Shown in pieces: positions 1-9,567 of a DNA stretch of 64,000 nucleotides. Under the pieces are notes generated by a model that had not been told where the DNA came from, did not search any database, and saw only the letters and a program-made list of their open reading frames with translations. A program made the translations under genes and the position numbers. Within the stretch, counting starts at the first letter, position 1. Every line of letters starts with the position of its first letter. This DNA comes from CBDFHB01 sp965250115 (GTDB lineage: Bacteria; Acidobacteriota; Vicinamibacteria; Marinacidobacterales; SMYC01), in assembly GCA_965250115.1 (NCBI GenBank), contig CBDFNJ010000002.1, positions 930,001 through 994,000 on the forward strand. Reading direction: 5' to 3'.

Positions 1-171
1 CCCCGTCTTGCCGGTGCCGGTCCGCGACTGGACGACGAGATCGTGTCCTTCCAGGGTGAGGGGTATCGTCTCGTTCTGTACGGCGGTGGGGCTTTCGTAT
101 CCCATCTTCCGGAGCGCTTCGAGGGTGGCCTCGGACAGACCGAGGCTAGCGAAATCAGCTTGTTGTGACAT
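1..171 (-). CDS. DEAD-box RNA helicase, N-terminal 57 residues (cut by window edge)
   Basis: Reading the minus strand from the ATG at 171 gives 57 codons running off the window. The product starts MSQQADFASLGLSEATLEAL and has the Q motif region (GYESPTAVQNETIPLTL, residues 25-41) followed by Walker A/motif I SRTGTGKTG at 49-57. This order and spacing is that of the first RecA domain of DEAD-box ATP-dependent RNA helicases, which unwind short RNA duplexes in ribosome assembly or mRNA turnover. The DEAD and SAT motifs lie outside the window, so the subfamily (RhlE, CsdA, DbpA) cannot be told. It is transcribed away from the neighbouring lytic transglycosylase gene, which lies upstream in the same orientation. 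Confidence 0.85.
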   Translation of the reverse strand, partial: MSQQADFASLGLSEATLEALRKMGYESPTAVQNETIPLTLEGHDLVVQSRTGTGKTG

Positions 172-351
172 GTTGTTGGCTTCTTTTTCCGTCTCTTGTA
201 GGTTAGACGCATTCTATCACGCCCAGGACGGGAGAATCGGACCCACAGCCGGGTCTGGGGCTCTAGCGTTGATGGAAGAGGGCCACGTCGGCGCCGGCCA
301 GATCCTGGTCGGTGAACCTAGCTATGAGTTTCCGCTGCTACCGAAATCCAG

Positions 352-1230
352 CTAGTCAGCTGTTGCCGCTCCAAGACGTTTTCCGGGGCGGGCCCCATCG
401 CGGTAGATGACGTCGAAGGCCCCGCCGGCCGCGTTGGGAAGCACCTGGACCAGTCGCTCGTACTGCTCCAGCACCTTGGGAACATAGTCACGGGTCTCGG
501 AGGCGGTTTTGTGACTTCGAGCCCGGTACAGTCCAGCGTTGATGGGGCCGCCGTTGTATTCGGCCAGAGCCAAGGTGACGTCGTTGTAGGTCGTCAGGAG
601 CACCTCGAGGTAGAGCGCTGCCATCTCCGTGTTTCGATGAGAGTCGTAGAGCATCTCGTCGCTGTATTCCCAGCCGAGCATGCTGGCTAGCATGCGTCCA
701 GTCGATGGCCAAATCTGATAGAGACCGCGGGCGTCCGCTGGGCTGCGGGCTTTTGTCTCGAATCCGCTCTCCACAATCCCGATGGACAAAAGAAGGACCG
801 GGTCCACCGAAGGGTACTTGTCCGTTGCCGACATCATCAGCTCGGCGTAGCGATAGGCTTCGCCCAGGCTGATACCGTCGTTGACTTTCAGAATCTCGTC
901 TCGCGCGCCCAATAGAAGTTGTTGCCTGCTCGAATCGAAGTCAATGCCCGCCTTCAGCTCTTGCAATCCCGCCTGCATCTCGCCGCGCGTCTGATGGAGC
1001 GTCGACTCTAGCGCGGTGGCTCGCTGGTAGGTGTGGAAGGCGAAGCCCGCCGCCAGCACGAAGAGCACGCAAAGGCAGAAGAGAGTCGCCGACTGCCAGG
1101 CATGGCTCTGGCTCGCGGGAGAGCTTTTCCGTTGCGGGGCCGGCCGGAGACGCTCCGTTGGCCGCCGCTCCTTCGGCCTCTTGTCCGGCAGATCGAGTAT
1201 CTCTCCACGCGCTTCCTTAAGGTTGGGCAT
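352..1230 (-). CDS. membrane-anchored lytic transglycosylase (SLT domain)
   Basis: 292 residues. A basic, proline-rich cytoplasmic N-terminus (1-45) is followed by one membrane segment (about 47-66) and a short coiled stretch (70-120). The SLT lysozyme-like fold covers about 125-265. The likely catalytic glutamate is E154 in GIVESGF, followed by ARGLYQIWPSTG and later LAEYNGG, the usual three SLT motifs. The family cleaves the MurNAc-GlcNAc bond of peptidoglycan to 1,6-anhydro products. The enzyme would act in the periplasm, anchored in the inner membrane. The type II orientation and the linker recall MltE/Slt-like accessory enzymes used when envelope machines are built. No partner gene sits beside it. 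Confidence 0.85.
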   Translation of the reverse strand: MPNLKEARGEILDLPDKRPKERRPTERLRPAPQRKSSPASQSHAWQSATLFCLCVLFVLAAGFAFHTYQRATALESTLHQTRGEMQAGLQELKAGIDFDSSRQQLLLGARDEILKVNDGISLGEAYRYAELMMSATDKYPSVDPVLLLSIGIVESGFETKARSPADARGLYQIWPSTGRMLASMLGWEYSDEMLYDSHRNTEMAALYLEVLLTTYNDVTLALAEYNGGPINAGLYRARSHKTASETRDYVPKVLEQYERLVQVLPNAAGGAFDVIYRDGARPGKRLGAATAD

Positions 1231-1578
1231 TGGGGGCCTCCCTCGTTGATGGCTCCGTCGCAGCAGCTGCGAGCATGAACTTCCAGTATGAGGGGGAGAA
1301 ATTCCGGGCGCAACAGCCTTATCTGCAGAACGAAAACTGGATACGTCGATTCGACGCTGACGCCGCCCGAGCGCCTACAGTCAGTTCTGAGGCGCCGGCC
1401 ACGTCGCGCCGCGTGTCGGCTGAAAGGGTCCATGGTTCGTGTCGCTCCACGCTCGACGGGGTTTGCACCCGCCGTGTGGGGACGTCCCCTCAGCTAGTCG
1501 ATTTGAGGCCTCAAACTCCCTTTGTAATCAAACAGATGCGAGATTCCAAATGGTACGCACCTTGCATTTTTTCATGCG
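1231..1578. other. intergenic region between divergent genes
   Basis: 348 bases separate the start of the lytic transglycosylase gene (minus strand) from that of the secreted protease gene (plus strand). It should hold both promoters, but I see no convincing -35/-10 pair, operator or hairpin. The open frames on both strands have no recognisable product. Confidence 0.4.
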
Positions 1579-4500
1579 ATGTTCCAGAAGGCCGTGCCAT
1601 GGGTGTGTCTCGTCGCGGCTTTCGGGCTCGCGAGGATGGGGGCTGCCGCCCAGCTCAAAGGCGTGCAGTCGGGCACGGTCACTATCACGGGCGGCACGAC
1701 GAGCGTGACCGACACCCTTTCGCCGGCTGTCGTCCCCGCGAAAAGCTTTCTCGTCTTCGGTATCAGCGGCAGCAACAACGCGCCGAACAATATCCAAGTC
1801 AGTGGACAGCTCACGAACTCCACGACCGTCACGTTCAGACGGATTGGCAGCGCCGGTAGCATCACCGTTCATTGGTACGTCGCCGAGTTTCTTAGCGGCG
1901 TGAACGTCCAGCGCGGCACCCAGCAATTGCCGGGCGCTGCGAATCCGGCCGATACCGACGTCGCGATCTCCACGGTCGATTTGACGAAGAGCTTTCCCCT
2001 TATCAGCTTCCGCACCGATGGCACTGGCTACGACAGCAACGACTCCATCCGCGCCAAGCTGACGACGACAACGAACCTGCGCCTGTTTGCCCAGGATGCG
2101 GGCCTCACCGCGTTTGTAGAGTGGCAGGTGGTGGAGTACGTCGATGCCAACGTGCAGACCGGGGACGTGCACTTCAACTCAGGGGATACGTCGCAACCGG
2201 CATCCCTCGCTCCCGCGGTGATCACGGCGAAATCCTGGCTCGTCTTCAGCCACGAATCCGTCACCGGGCCTCCCGATATCGGTCGCACGCTCGTGCGCGG
2301 CGTCGTGACCGACGGTAGCAACCTGACCTTCGACCGCAACAACACCGGCTCCAGCATCGATCTCACGTGGTATCTCGTCGAGTTCACCGATGCCGCGACG
2401 GTACAGCACAACACCGAGCCCTTCACCACCACCGAGCTTCAAAGGAACGTGACACTCGGCTCGCCCGCGAACGCGGGCTCGTCGATTGCCGCGGGTGGCT
2501 ACCATGGTCGTGGTGGTCGGTCTTCCTTCGCGACCGATGACGACGCCGGGGTCGGTTGGTTCACGTTGGATCTGACGAGCAACACCAACCTCCAGATCAC
2601 GAGGGGTACGACGGGTGGAGATACCGCCACCGCCGACATCGGCTGGTTCGTCGTCGACTTCGTTGCCAACAGTTGCGCGCCCTTGAACGTGAGCGAGACC
2701 GGAAACAGCATCACCGTTACCGCCCCCGCTGATTTCGAGATGATGTTCCACACCGCCGCCGGTGGAAGCATTCGAGAGATGTACGACCTTCAGGAAGATC
2801 CCGGAAAAGCGAACGACCTTGCCGGCGCCCTCATTGGAAGCGGGAGCTCGATGGGTCTTCACAACGCCGGGATGCGAATCGGCGCCCCGCACTTCAACGC
2901 CGGCGAAGATCCGGGAGGTTATCTGGAGCTACTCGAGGCAACGCCCACCCGGGTCAAGGTGCGACAGCTCTCGGACTACTCCGACGTGAATGTGCGCCTC
3001 CCCGGAGTCGAGGCAGAAGGCGACTACACCGTTCTACCTTCCGGCAAGATAGGCTTGCGGTGGACACGCAAGACGACCACGTCCGTGACCTACGTGCTCG
3101 AGTACGTCGAGGCGTTCATGCATCAGACGTCGAGCGGGCCGCTGAGCGGACGGGTCGTTTCGAGCGAGACGAGCCTGGTCTCTCCCGGCGCGGGGGGCGA
3201 CGATTTTCTCCTGGGGGTCATCGACAACGCCGGGCCTCCGCCCGCCCGCACCGACTTTTTGTTCGTCATTCATGAAGACTGGGATACCGTGAACGGCTAC
3301 TCGGAAACGGCCGACACCACGAACTGGTTCTTTCAAGCAGGCGCCGAGCGCGTCAACCCCGGCTGGGTCGAATCGACCGGTCAGGCTCTCGGTGCGGGTG
3401 ACGTCGAGACGTGGAACGTCCTCACGTACTTCCGTCCTCGGACACTCTTGAACAACGCGGAGCCAGCCGTCACCGCGCGCAGTGCCGACTATCGTGTGCC
3501 CGATCGGCTCACCATCGGGATCGGAGGCAATTGGACGCACGCGAGCGAGAACACGGGCGCCGGTGACGACTTCAACGAGTCGGAAGTCGCCTACGTGATG
3601 GAAGCGGATCCTTCGATGGACCCCACCCTCCGTGTCGACATCGATGGCGGCGGGGGGGCTACGCGCTACGCGCCGTTCTTCAAGATCCGCGAGTGGCGCT
3701 CGCTTCAATCGCCCACGGTGACGCTTCAAGCCAGTCCGCTAGCCCAAGGGGTCGACTTCCAGTCCGACGTCAAGCCCGTGTCGCGAAGTTACTTTGCCGA
3801 TGAGCTTCTGTGGCACTCCACCGCGCAAAACGCCGCCGCGTGGACGACCACTCCAGACGTGGGCACCGGCGGTTTTGCGAGCGGCGCCATTACCTACGTT
3901 CCAGGCCGGTACGGCAACGGCGTCAACATGCCCGCGAACTCGGAAACCCTGAGCTTCCCCACGAGCAACTTCGACAAGTTCCAGGGAGCCGTCGAATTCT
4001 GGTTCCAGCCCACCTACGCTCACGACGACGGCGTCGGGAGAGATATCGGCGGCTTCTTCTTCGACGCGAGCAATGCCTGGTTCCTCCAGAAGACGGTCAC
4101 CGACAACCGCCTCCACTTCCGTATCGTTGCCAGCGGGGTGTCGTCGGACCTGTGGGTCGATCCCGCGGACTACGAGTGGCAGGCTGCTGAGTGGGTACAC
4201 TTGCGCATCGAGTGGGACGAGACCGCGGGGCTCGGGACTCAACAGCGGCTCTACATCAACGGCGTCGAGCCTCTTCACACGGGTGCTGCGAGCGACTACG
4301 TCGCCGCGAACCTTACCGTCGCCGGAAGCTTCAATCTCGGTAACAACACGAACGGGAGCGGCAACTTCGGCCCCGGGATCTACGACGAGATCCGAAGCTA
4401 CGGGGGCTCGACGGTGTCGCCCGACGCAATTGCCCACGGTGGACTCACGTCCGATACCAACGAATACCTCGCGAGTAGTGCGCAGAACTACACATTTAAA

Positions 4501-6279
4501 TTCAACGCCGTCGATGGGAATAGCCGCGGAAGATATCTCTATTTCGGCACCGACTCGCAGTTCCACGGTCTGAATGTCGCCCTCGCGACACGGGGCGTGG
4601 GAACGGCCACGCTGGTGTGGGAGTACTGGGACGGCACCCAATGGGCCGGCCTCGCGGGCTTCGGATTTACCGACGAGACGATGGACTTCACCGCGGACGG
4701 CACGATTTACTGGACCGATCCCACCGGCTGGGCGACGTATTCGGTCAACGGCAGCCCTGACCTCTATTACGTGAGAGTCAATGCGACGGCGGTCGCCTAT
4801 AGCACGCTTCCCATCGAAGGGTTGATCAAGACCGACATCCTGTTGTTCCAGTGCTGCGGCGATGTCACTGCCAACGCTCAGAGGTTCGAGTTCGCCCTCC
4901 CGATACCCACGGTGGTCGAGCTGATCGGATTCGACGCGGCGGGGGTGGACGGTGAGGTCGAGCTCCGCTGGGAGACGGGCTCGGAGCTGAACAACCTCGG
5001 CTTTCATTTGTATCGGGCGCCGTCAGCCTTTGGTCCTTACGAGCGCATCACGTCCAATCTGATTCCGGGACTCGGCTCGTCACCGTCCGGCGGTCGCTAT
5101 CGTTATCTCGATTCCAATCTCGTGAACGGGGTGACGTACTTCTATGAGCTCGAGGACGTCGAGACGACTGGTGCAACCGAGCGGCACGGGCCCGTCGCAG
5201 CGACTCCGGAAGCGGGGGTGTCTTTGCCTGGCGACGTCGCGGAAGAAAGAGATAGTGCTTCGCGAATCAGCTACGACACCCCAGAATCGAGCTCGTTGCG
5301 AGTGTTACCGACGAAGCGCGGCGTGGTTCTGGAGCTCGACACGACCGGTTTCGTTGCCGTACCGCAAGACGATGGCACCGTGCGCCTTGTCGTTCCAGGA
5401 CTGGACGAGCACGGAACATCGCTTCCGTCGAAACGGACCTGGGTCGACGCTCTCGCAGGCCGGAACGTCGAGATCGTTTCGGTGCACGCTCTCGACGTCG
5501 AGGCTTTCGACGGGCTGCGTCCAGCCTCGGCGGCGACACCCGAGCTCGTCGTGTCTTCGGAGGGCACGGTACGCGTGCGACGACAACGGCAAGTACAGCG
5601 TATCTATCGAAGCGAAAGAGCGCGCCTCGTGACGGTCGCGTACCAGGGTAAGGAGAAAAAGGCTCTGGTCGAGCTATCGCCCTTCAGTTGGGACGGCTCG
5701 CGGCTTTGGCTGGCGCGAAAGCTTCGAGTGCGACTCGCGTTTCAGGGACGCGAGATCCAATCCAAGGATCGATCGCATCGCAGGCGCGGGGTCACGGCTC
5801 ATCTCGTAACCGGTGAGCGGGGCCTCTACGCGGTCCCCTTGCAGGAGCTTCTCGGACGACAACGCAGCCGGACGTCGAGGCTTCGGCTGAGCCGTCAAGG
5901 AAGCTCGGTGCCGTACCACATCGAGGGCAACACATTCTATTTCTGGAGCGATGGAGAACGAGTCAATCCCTACGCACGAGAAGCGGTTTACGAGCTCGAG
6001 CTCGGTGTCTCCGGTGAGTCGATGGAAGTAGTCGACTCGGCGACGAGCCCACGCGGCACGTTTCACTGGCACGCCGTCGAGCGTGAAGCGACTCGCTATT
6101 ATCAGGCGGCGCTCATGAATGCACCAGATGTGTGGCTCTGGGAACTGCTGTTCGCGACCGAAAGGAAAAGCTTTGGGTTCGACGCCCACCATCTTGCCTC
6201 CGTGTCCGAGTCGAGCTTTGGCTGCAGGGCACGAGTGACATCTCCGCTGTGGTCGACCATCACCTTCGTGTCTATGTGA
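1579..6279 (+). CDS. secreted gingipain-like (C25) protease, fragment 1: N-terminal and LamG-like region
   Basis: First and largest piece of a gene that reads through to 7692 in three frames. It begins with a signal peptide (MFQKAVPWVCLVAAFGLARM, cleavage near GAAA-QL). Residues 10-350 hold three Ser/Thr/Asn-rich beta repeats with similar phrases ending in WYVAEF, WYLVEF and WFVVDF. A concanavalin-A/LamG-like domain lies at about 800-905 (GAVEFWFQP, WVHLRIEWDE, RLYINGVEP). A fibronectin-like module follows at about 1112-1210 (VELRWETGSELNNLGFHLYR). The frame is lost near 6195-6200: beyond it the same protein continues in the frame two bases on (RVRVELWLQGTSD), and frame 1 then stops at 6279. 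The fragment alone lacks a catalytic domain. Large multi-domain secreted proteases of this type are common in Acidobacteriota and Bacteroidota. Confidence 0.75.
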   Translation: MFQKAVPWVCLVAAFGLARMGAAAQLKGVQSGTVTITGGTTSVTDTLSPAVVPAKSFLVFGISGSNNAPNNIQVSGQLTNSTTVTFRRIGSAGSITVHWYVAEFLSGVNVQRGTQQLPGAANPADTDVAISTVDLTKSFPLISFRTDGTGYDSNDSIRAKLTTTTNLRLFAQDAGLTAFVEWQVVEYVDANVQTGDVHFNSGDTSQPASLAPAVITAKSWLVFSHESVTGPPDIGRTLVRGVVTDGSNLTFDRNNTGSSIDLTWYLVEFTDAATVQHNTEPFTTTELQRNVTLGSPANAGSSIAAGGYHGRGGRSSFATDDDAGVGWFTLDLTSNTNLQITRGTTGGDTATADIGWFVVDFVANSCAPLNVSETGNSITVTAPADFEMMFHTAAGGSIREMYDLQEDPGKANDLAGALIGSGSSMGLHNAGMRIGAPHFNAGEDPGGYLELLEATPTRVKVRQLSDYSDVNVRLPGVEAEGDYTVLPSGKIGLRWTRKTTTSVTYVLEYVEAFMHQTSSGPLSGRVVSSETSLVSPGAGGDDFLLGVIDNAGPPPARTDFLFVIHEDWDTVNGYSETADTTNWFFQAGAERVNPGWVESTGQALGAGDVETWNVLTYFRPRTLLNNAEPAVTARSADYRVPDRLTIGIGGNWTHASENTGAGDDFNESEVAYVMEADPSMDPTLRVDIDGGGGATRYAPFFKIREWRSLQSPTVTLQASPLAQGVDFQSDVKPVSRSYFADELLWHSTAQNAAAWTTTPDVGTGGFASGAITYVPGRYGNGVNMPANSETLSFPTSNFDKFQGAVEFWFQPTYAHDDGVGRDIGGFFFDASNAWFLQKTVTDNRLHFRIVASGVSSDLWVDPADYEWQAAEWVHLRIEWDETAGLGTQQRLYINGVEPLHTGAASDYVAANLTVAGSFNLGNNTNGSGNFGPGIYDEIRSYGGSTVSPDAIAHGGLTSDTNEYLASSAQNYTFKFNAVDGNSRGRYLYFGTDSQFHGLNVALATRGVGTATLVWEYWDGTQWAGLAGFGFTDETMDFTADGTIYWTDPTGWATYSVNGSPDLYYVRVNATAVAYSTLPIEGLIKTDILLFQCCGDVTANAQRFEFALPIPTVVELIGFDAAGVDGEVELRWETGSELNNLGFHLYRAPSAFGPYERITSNLIPGLGSSPSGGRYRYLDSNLVNGVTYFYELEDVETTGATERHGPVAATPEAGVSLPGDVAEERDSASRISYDTPESSSLRVLPTKRGVVLELDTTGFVAVPQDDGTVRLVVPGLDEHGTSLPSKRTWVDALAGRNVEIVSVHALDVEAFDGLRPASAATPELVVSSEGTVRVRRQRQVQRIYRSERARLVTVAYQGKEKKALVELSPFSWDGSRLWLARKLRVRLAFQGREIQSKDRSHRRRGVTAHLVTGERGLYAVPLQELLGRQRSRTSRLRLSRQGSSVPYHIEGNTFYFWSDGERVNPYAREAVYELELGVSGESMEVVDSATSPRGTFHWHAVEREATRYYQAALMNAPDVWLWELLFATERKSFGFDAHHLASVSESSFGCRARVTSPLWSTITFVSM

Positions 6280-7173
6280 ACGGAACCTTCGTCACCGAAG
6301 CGCTTTGGGACGGAAAAAATGCTCATCAACTCGAGGCCGAAATTGCGCCGGGTGTTCTTCGGGAAGGGGAGAACGCGCTCGAACTCGAGAACGTGGGCGA
6401 CACCGGGGCCGCCTACTCGATGATCATGCTGGACCGGTTCCGTCTCGAGTATCCGCGCGCGTGGTCTGCTCTCGACGACGCGGTCCACGTCATCGAGCTC
6501 GGCGGCGGTGCGCCGCGTTGGGTCACGTCGGATGGTCTCCAGCACGAAGGCCGCTACGAGGCGATCGCGAGCGTGATGCGACCAGGATTGAGAACACCGA
6601 GCGCGAGCGGATTGAGGAGGGCCTACCCCCGGGCCGATTATCTCGTCATCGGACCCACTGCGTTTCTGAATGCAGCGTCTTCGCTGCTCGCACATCGGCA
6701 GGAGCAAGGCCTTCGCGTACGGACGGCCTCCGTCGAAGAGATCGCCTCGGAGTTCGGCTACGGTGAGCTGTCGCCTGACGCGGTGCGGGATTTCATCGAA
6801 TACGCCTACCACGAGTGGCGCTCGCCGTCGCTTCGCTACGTTTTGCTCCTCGGCGATGCCACCTACGATTTCAAGGATGCTCTCGGAACCGGAGTGACCA
6901 ACCAGGTGCCGCCCTTTATGACCAAGACGAGCTACCTGTGGACCGCGTCCGATCCGACTTACGCCGCGGTGAACGGCGACGACTTGCTGCCCGACGTCGC
7001 CATCGGACGGCTTCCGGCCCAAACGGCCGACGAGCTGCGCGTCATGATCGACAAGATAATCGTCTTCGAGACGGGCAAGAGTTCGGGAGACGCTCCGTTC
7101 GTCCTCATCGCGGACGACGCCGACGAGGCGGGGAACTTCGCGCGAGACGCCGACGAGATCGCGTCGACGCTTT
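6198..7173 (+). CDS. C25 protease, fragment 2: first half of the peptidase domain
   Basis: Continuation of the preceding fragment in another frame, with no start codon of its own. It carries a jelly-roll part (HLRVYVNGTFVTEALWDG, then ENALELENVGDTGAAYSMI) and then the N-terminal half of a Peptidase_C25 domain: YLVIGPTAFLNAASSLLAHR, LRYVLLLGDATYDF, a conserved substrate-loop-like region, and DLLPDVAIGRLPAQ. These are the phrases shared by gingipains and PorU-type proteases. Frame 3 degenerates after the six-T run at 7171-7176. Deleting one T gives LFATRPTTKIYLSELG, in line with fragment 3. This looks like a one-base insertion in a homopolymer, either a real mutation or a sequencing error. Confidence 0.7.
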
Positions 7174-7692
7174 TTTGCGACGCGGCCCACGACGAAGATT
7201 TACCTCAGCGAGCTCGGCTCGACCTCGACGCGTGCGTCGATCGTCCAGAACTTCGACGACGGAGCGTCGCTGGTGAGCTATCTCGGCCACGGCGCGATCC
7301 ATTTGTGGGCCGACGAGAATCTACTCAACGCGGGTGACGTGGGCGCGCTTGCACCGCAGTCGCGACAGCCGTTGCTCCTGACGATGAACTGCCTGAACGG
7401 CTACTTCCACTTCCCGTATTTCGACTCGCTTGCCGAAGCGCTATTGAAGGCCGAAGGCAAGGGTGCCATCGCGGCCTTTTCTCCCAGCGGGCTGAGCTTG
7501 AACGCGCCCGCACATCGCTACCACAAGGCCCTCCTCCGAGAGCTTTTGAGCGGCGAGCACAACCGACTAGGCGACGCGGTCCTCGAGGCCCAAAAGCGCT
7601 ACGCCGACACCGGCGCCTTTCCAGAGCTACTCAGCATTTACCACCTCTTCGGCGACCCCGCTCTCCGGCTCGACTTTGTCCCACAGAACTAA
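7171..7692 (+). CDS. C25 protease, fragment 3: catalytic His/Cys half
   Basis: C-terminal part of the same protease, back in frame 1. It contains the expected catalytic pair of family C25: His in SYLGHGAIHLW (codon 7288-7290) and Cys in MNCLNGYF (codon 7390-7392). The end of the domain follows (LFGDPALRLDF) and the stop is at 7690-7692. No C-terminal sorting domain or anchor is present after the peptidase fold, so secretion would depend on the N-terminal signal only. If the two frameshifts are real the enzyme is dead, because the catalytic residues would never be joined to the signal peptide. If they are assembly errors, the intact gene would encode about 2,037 residues. Confidence 0.7.
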   Translation, partial: FFATRPTTKIYLSELGSTSTRASIVQNFDDGASLVSYLGHGAIHLWADENLLNAGDVGALAPQSRQPLLLTMNCLNGYFHFPYFDSLAEALLKAEGKGAIAAFSPSGLSLNAPAHRYHKALLRELLSGEHNRLGDAVLEAQKRYADTGAFPELLSIYHLFGDPALRLDFVPQN

Positions 7693-7741
7693 AAAGAGCT
7701 CCGCCACGTGTTGCACGTAAAGGGATCGTAGGCGTCGTCGG

Positions 7742-9508
7742 TCACGGTTCCAGCAGCAGCTCCGGCAAGAACCTCGTCAAGAACGGGACGTAGGTTACGA
7801 GGAGCACGGCGACGGCTCGTATGGCGAGGAACGGAAGCGCCGCGCGATAGACGTCGGGCAGAGGCTGTCTGAATCGGTAGGAGGCGAGGAAGAGGTTCAT
7901 TCCGACGGGCGGCGTCAGATAGCCGAGCTCGAGGTTCGTGAGAAAAATGATGCCGAGGTGAAAGGGGTCGATGCCGAAAAAGAGCCCGAGGGGTGTGATG
8001 AGAGGCACGACGACGACGATCGCGGAGTATATGTCCATGAGACAGCCGACGACGAGGAGAAACAGATTCAGCAGAAGCAGAAAGAAGAGGGGCGAGGTGA
8101 CGAAACCCTGAACCCAGTCGAGGGCGCCCTGGGGAACGTCGGCGAAGACGAGATAGTTCGTGAGACCGAGGGCGACGCCCAGAATGACGAGCACGCCACC
8201 GATGAGAGTCGCGGCGTCTCCTCCGACTCGCAGTAGATCGCGTTTCACACTCAAGTCCCGATGCACGAAGAACTCGAGGACGAACGCGTAGAGCACTGTC
8301 ACCGCGGCGGCCTCGACGAGGGTCGCGAACCCGCCGAGAATGCTTCCGAGCACGACGACCGGGATCGCGACTTCCCACTTCGCTTCCCAGAGCGCGGAGA
8401 GCACGCGACGAGCGTCGAAGGCTACGCGCTCCATGTGCGTGCGCCGCGCGGCGTAGAGGGCTAGAAGCGCGACGAGCACGATCTCGAGCATGGCGGGAGC
8501 GAAGCCTGCGACGAAGAGTCGAGGGATCTCGACATCGGCGACGAGCCCGTAAAGGATCACCGCGAGCGAGGGCGGGAAGAGCAGCCCGAGTGAGCCCGCG
8601 GAGGTGAGCAGGCCTGTCACGAGCTTTGGGGCGTAGTTTTCCTGAAGGAGCATGGGGAAGAGAAGTCCACCCATCGCGAGGATGGTCACGCCGCTTCCTC
8701 CGGTGAAGCTCGTGAAAAAGGCGCAGACGACTACCGCGACGATCGCGATGCCCCCCGGCAGCCAGCCTACAAGCGCTCGAAAGAGGTGGACGAGACGTCG
8801 AGGGGTTCCTCCCTCGGCGAGGATGAAGCCTGCGAGCGTGAAGAGCGGAATCGTCGGCAGGATCGGCTTGACGGCGAGGTTGTAGGTCTCGGTGGCGATC
8901 GCGGAAACGGGGAAGTAGTCGTGCCACAGGAGAACGGCGGCGACACCTCCGATGACGACGACGATAGGAGCGCCCAGAGCCGTCGCGATGAGGAGCGCCC
9001 CCAGTATCAGAAGATACAAGACCGAGTCTTGAAGCGTGTCGGACGAGTACATCAGAAGTGGAATCGCGACGAAGGCCGCCGCCGCGACTCGACCGCGCCA
9101 GTTCGTCGCCGCGCGAAACAGAATCCGCCATCCCATCAGCCCGAATCCGAGGGGCAGAGCGATCTGCGCGATCCAAACCGGGAGTCCAAAGGCGAGCGCT
9201 CTGCCCCCCTCGCGCTCGACCGATAGGAGCACCAAGCCGCCGTAGGTCAAAACGGAGCAAACGGCGAAGCCGATGCCCCCGACGACAAGGTCCACGTGGC
9301 ACTTCGCGCGGTCGGAGAAAATGCGTGTGCCCGCGGCAAGAGAAAGGAGCTCACCTCGCCTCGCCGCAACGGCGGCCCCCATGAGGCCCACCCAGAGGGC
9401 GAGGTGCTGAACCCAGATCGTCGAGCCGGGAATGCCGCTTGGGTAGACGCGTCGAACGAGAACCTCGGCGAGCGGCAGTGAAGCCATAACGAGCAAGGCG
9501 GCAACCAA
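7742..9508 (-). CDS. TRAP transporter fused small and large permease (DctQ-DctM)
   Basis: Very hydrophobic protein of about 590 residues. The first roughly 160 residues have four membrane spans like DctQ. The remainder has many spans typical of DctM, with conserved stretches such as GGSGVTILAMGGLLFPML, LLFPPSLAVILYG and the C-terminal LTPPVGMNLFLA. It would be the inner-membrane, ion-gradient-driven part of a tripartite uptake system for a small organic acid. The first ATG/GTG/TTG is a TTG at 9508. The frame stays open and protein-like (KLLEKLHASESGF) up to a CTG at 9571 whose last two bases overlap the TGA of the upstream dctP-like gene, so CTG initiation by translational coupling is plausible. 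Confidence 0.88.
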   Translation of the reverse strand: MVAALLVMASLPLAEVLVRRVYPSGIPGSTIWVQHLALWVGLMGAAVAARRGELLSLAAGTRIFSDRAKCHVDLVVGGIGFAVCSVLTYGGLVLLSVEREGGRALAFGLPVWIAQIALPLGFGLMGWRILFRAATNWRGRVAAAAFVAIPLLMYSSDTLQDSVLYLLILGALLIATALGAPIVVVIGGVAAVLLWHDYFPVSAIATETYNLAVKPILPTIPLFTLAGFILAEGGTPRRLVHLFRALVGWLPGGIAIVAVVVCAFFTSFTGGSGVTILAMGGLLFPMLLQENYAPKLVTGLLTSAGSLGLLFPPSLAVILYGLVADVEIPRLFVAGFAPAMLEIVLVALLALYAARRTHMERVAFDARRVLSALWEAKWEVAIPVVVLGSILGGFATLVEAAAVTVLYAFVLEFFVHRDLSVKRDLLRVGGDAATLIGGVLVILGVALGLTNYLVFADVPQGALDWVQGFVTSPLFFLLLLNLFLLVVGCLMDIYSAIVVVVPLITPLGLFFGIDPFHLGIIFLTNLELGYLTPPVGMNLFLASYRFRQPLPDVYRAALPFLAIRAVAVLLVTYVPFLTRFLPELLLEP

Positions 9509-9567
9509 GAAGCCACTCTCCGAAGCGTGCAGCTTCTCCAGAAGCTTCGATGTCGTCTTGCTCTCGC

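Noticed and set aside
8..355. 115-codon plus-strand frame at the window start
   Set aside because: It lies opposite the DEAD-box helicase start and has no recognisable features.
3739..5007. 422-codon minus-strand frame inside the C25 protease gene
   Set aside because: High GC gives long antisense frames; the plus-strand reading has domains, this one does not.
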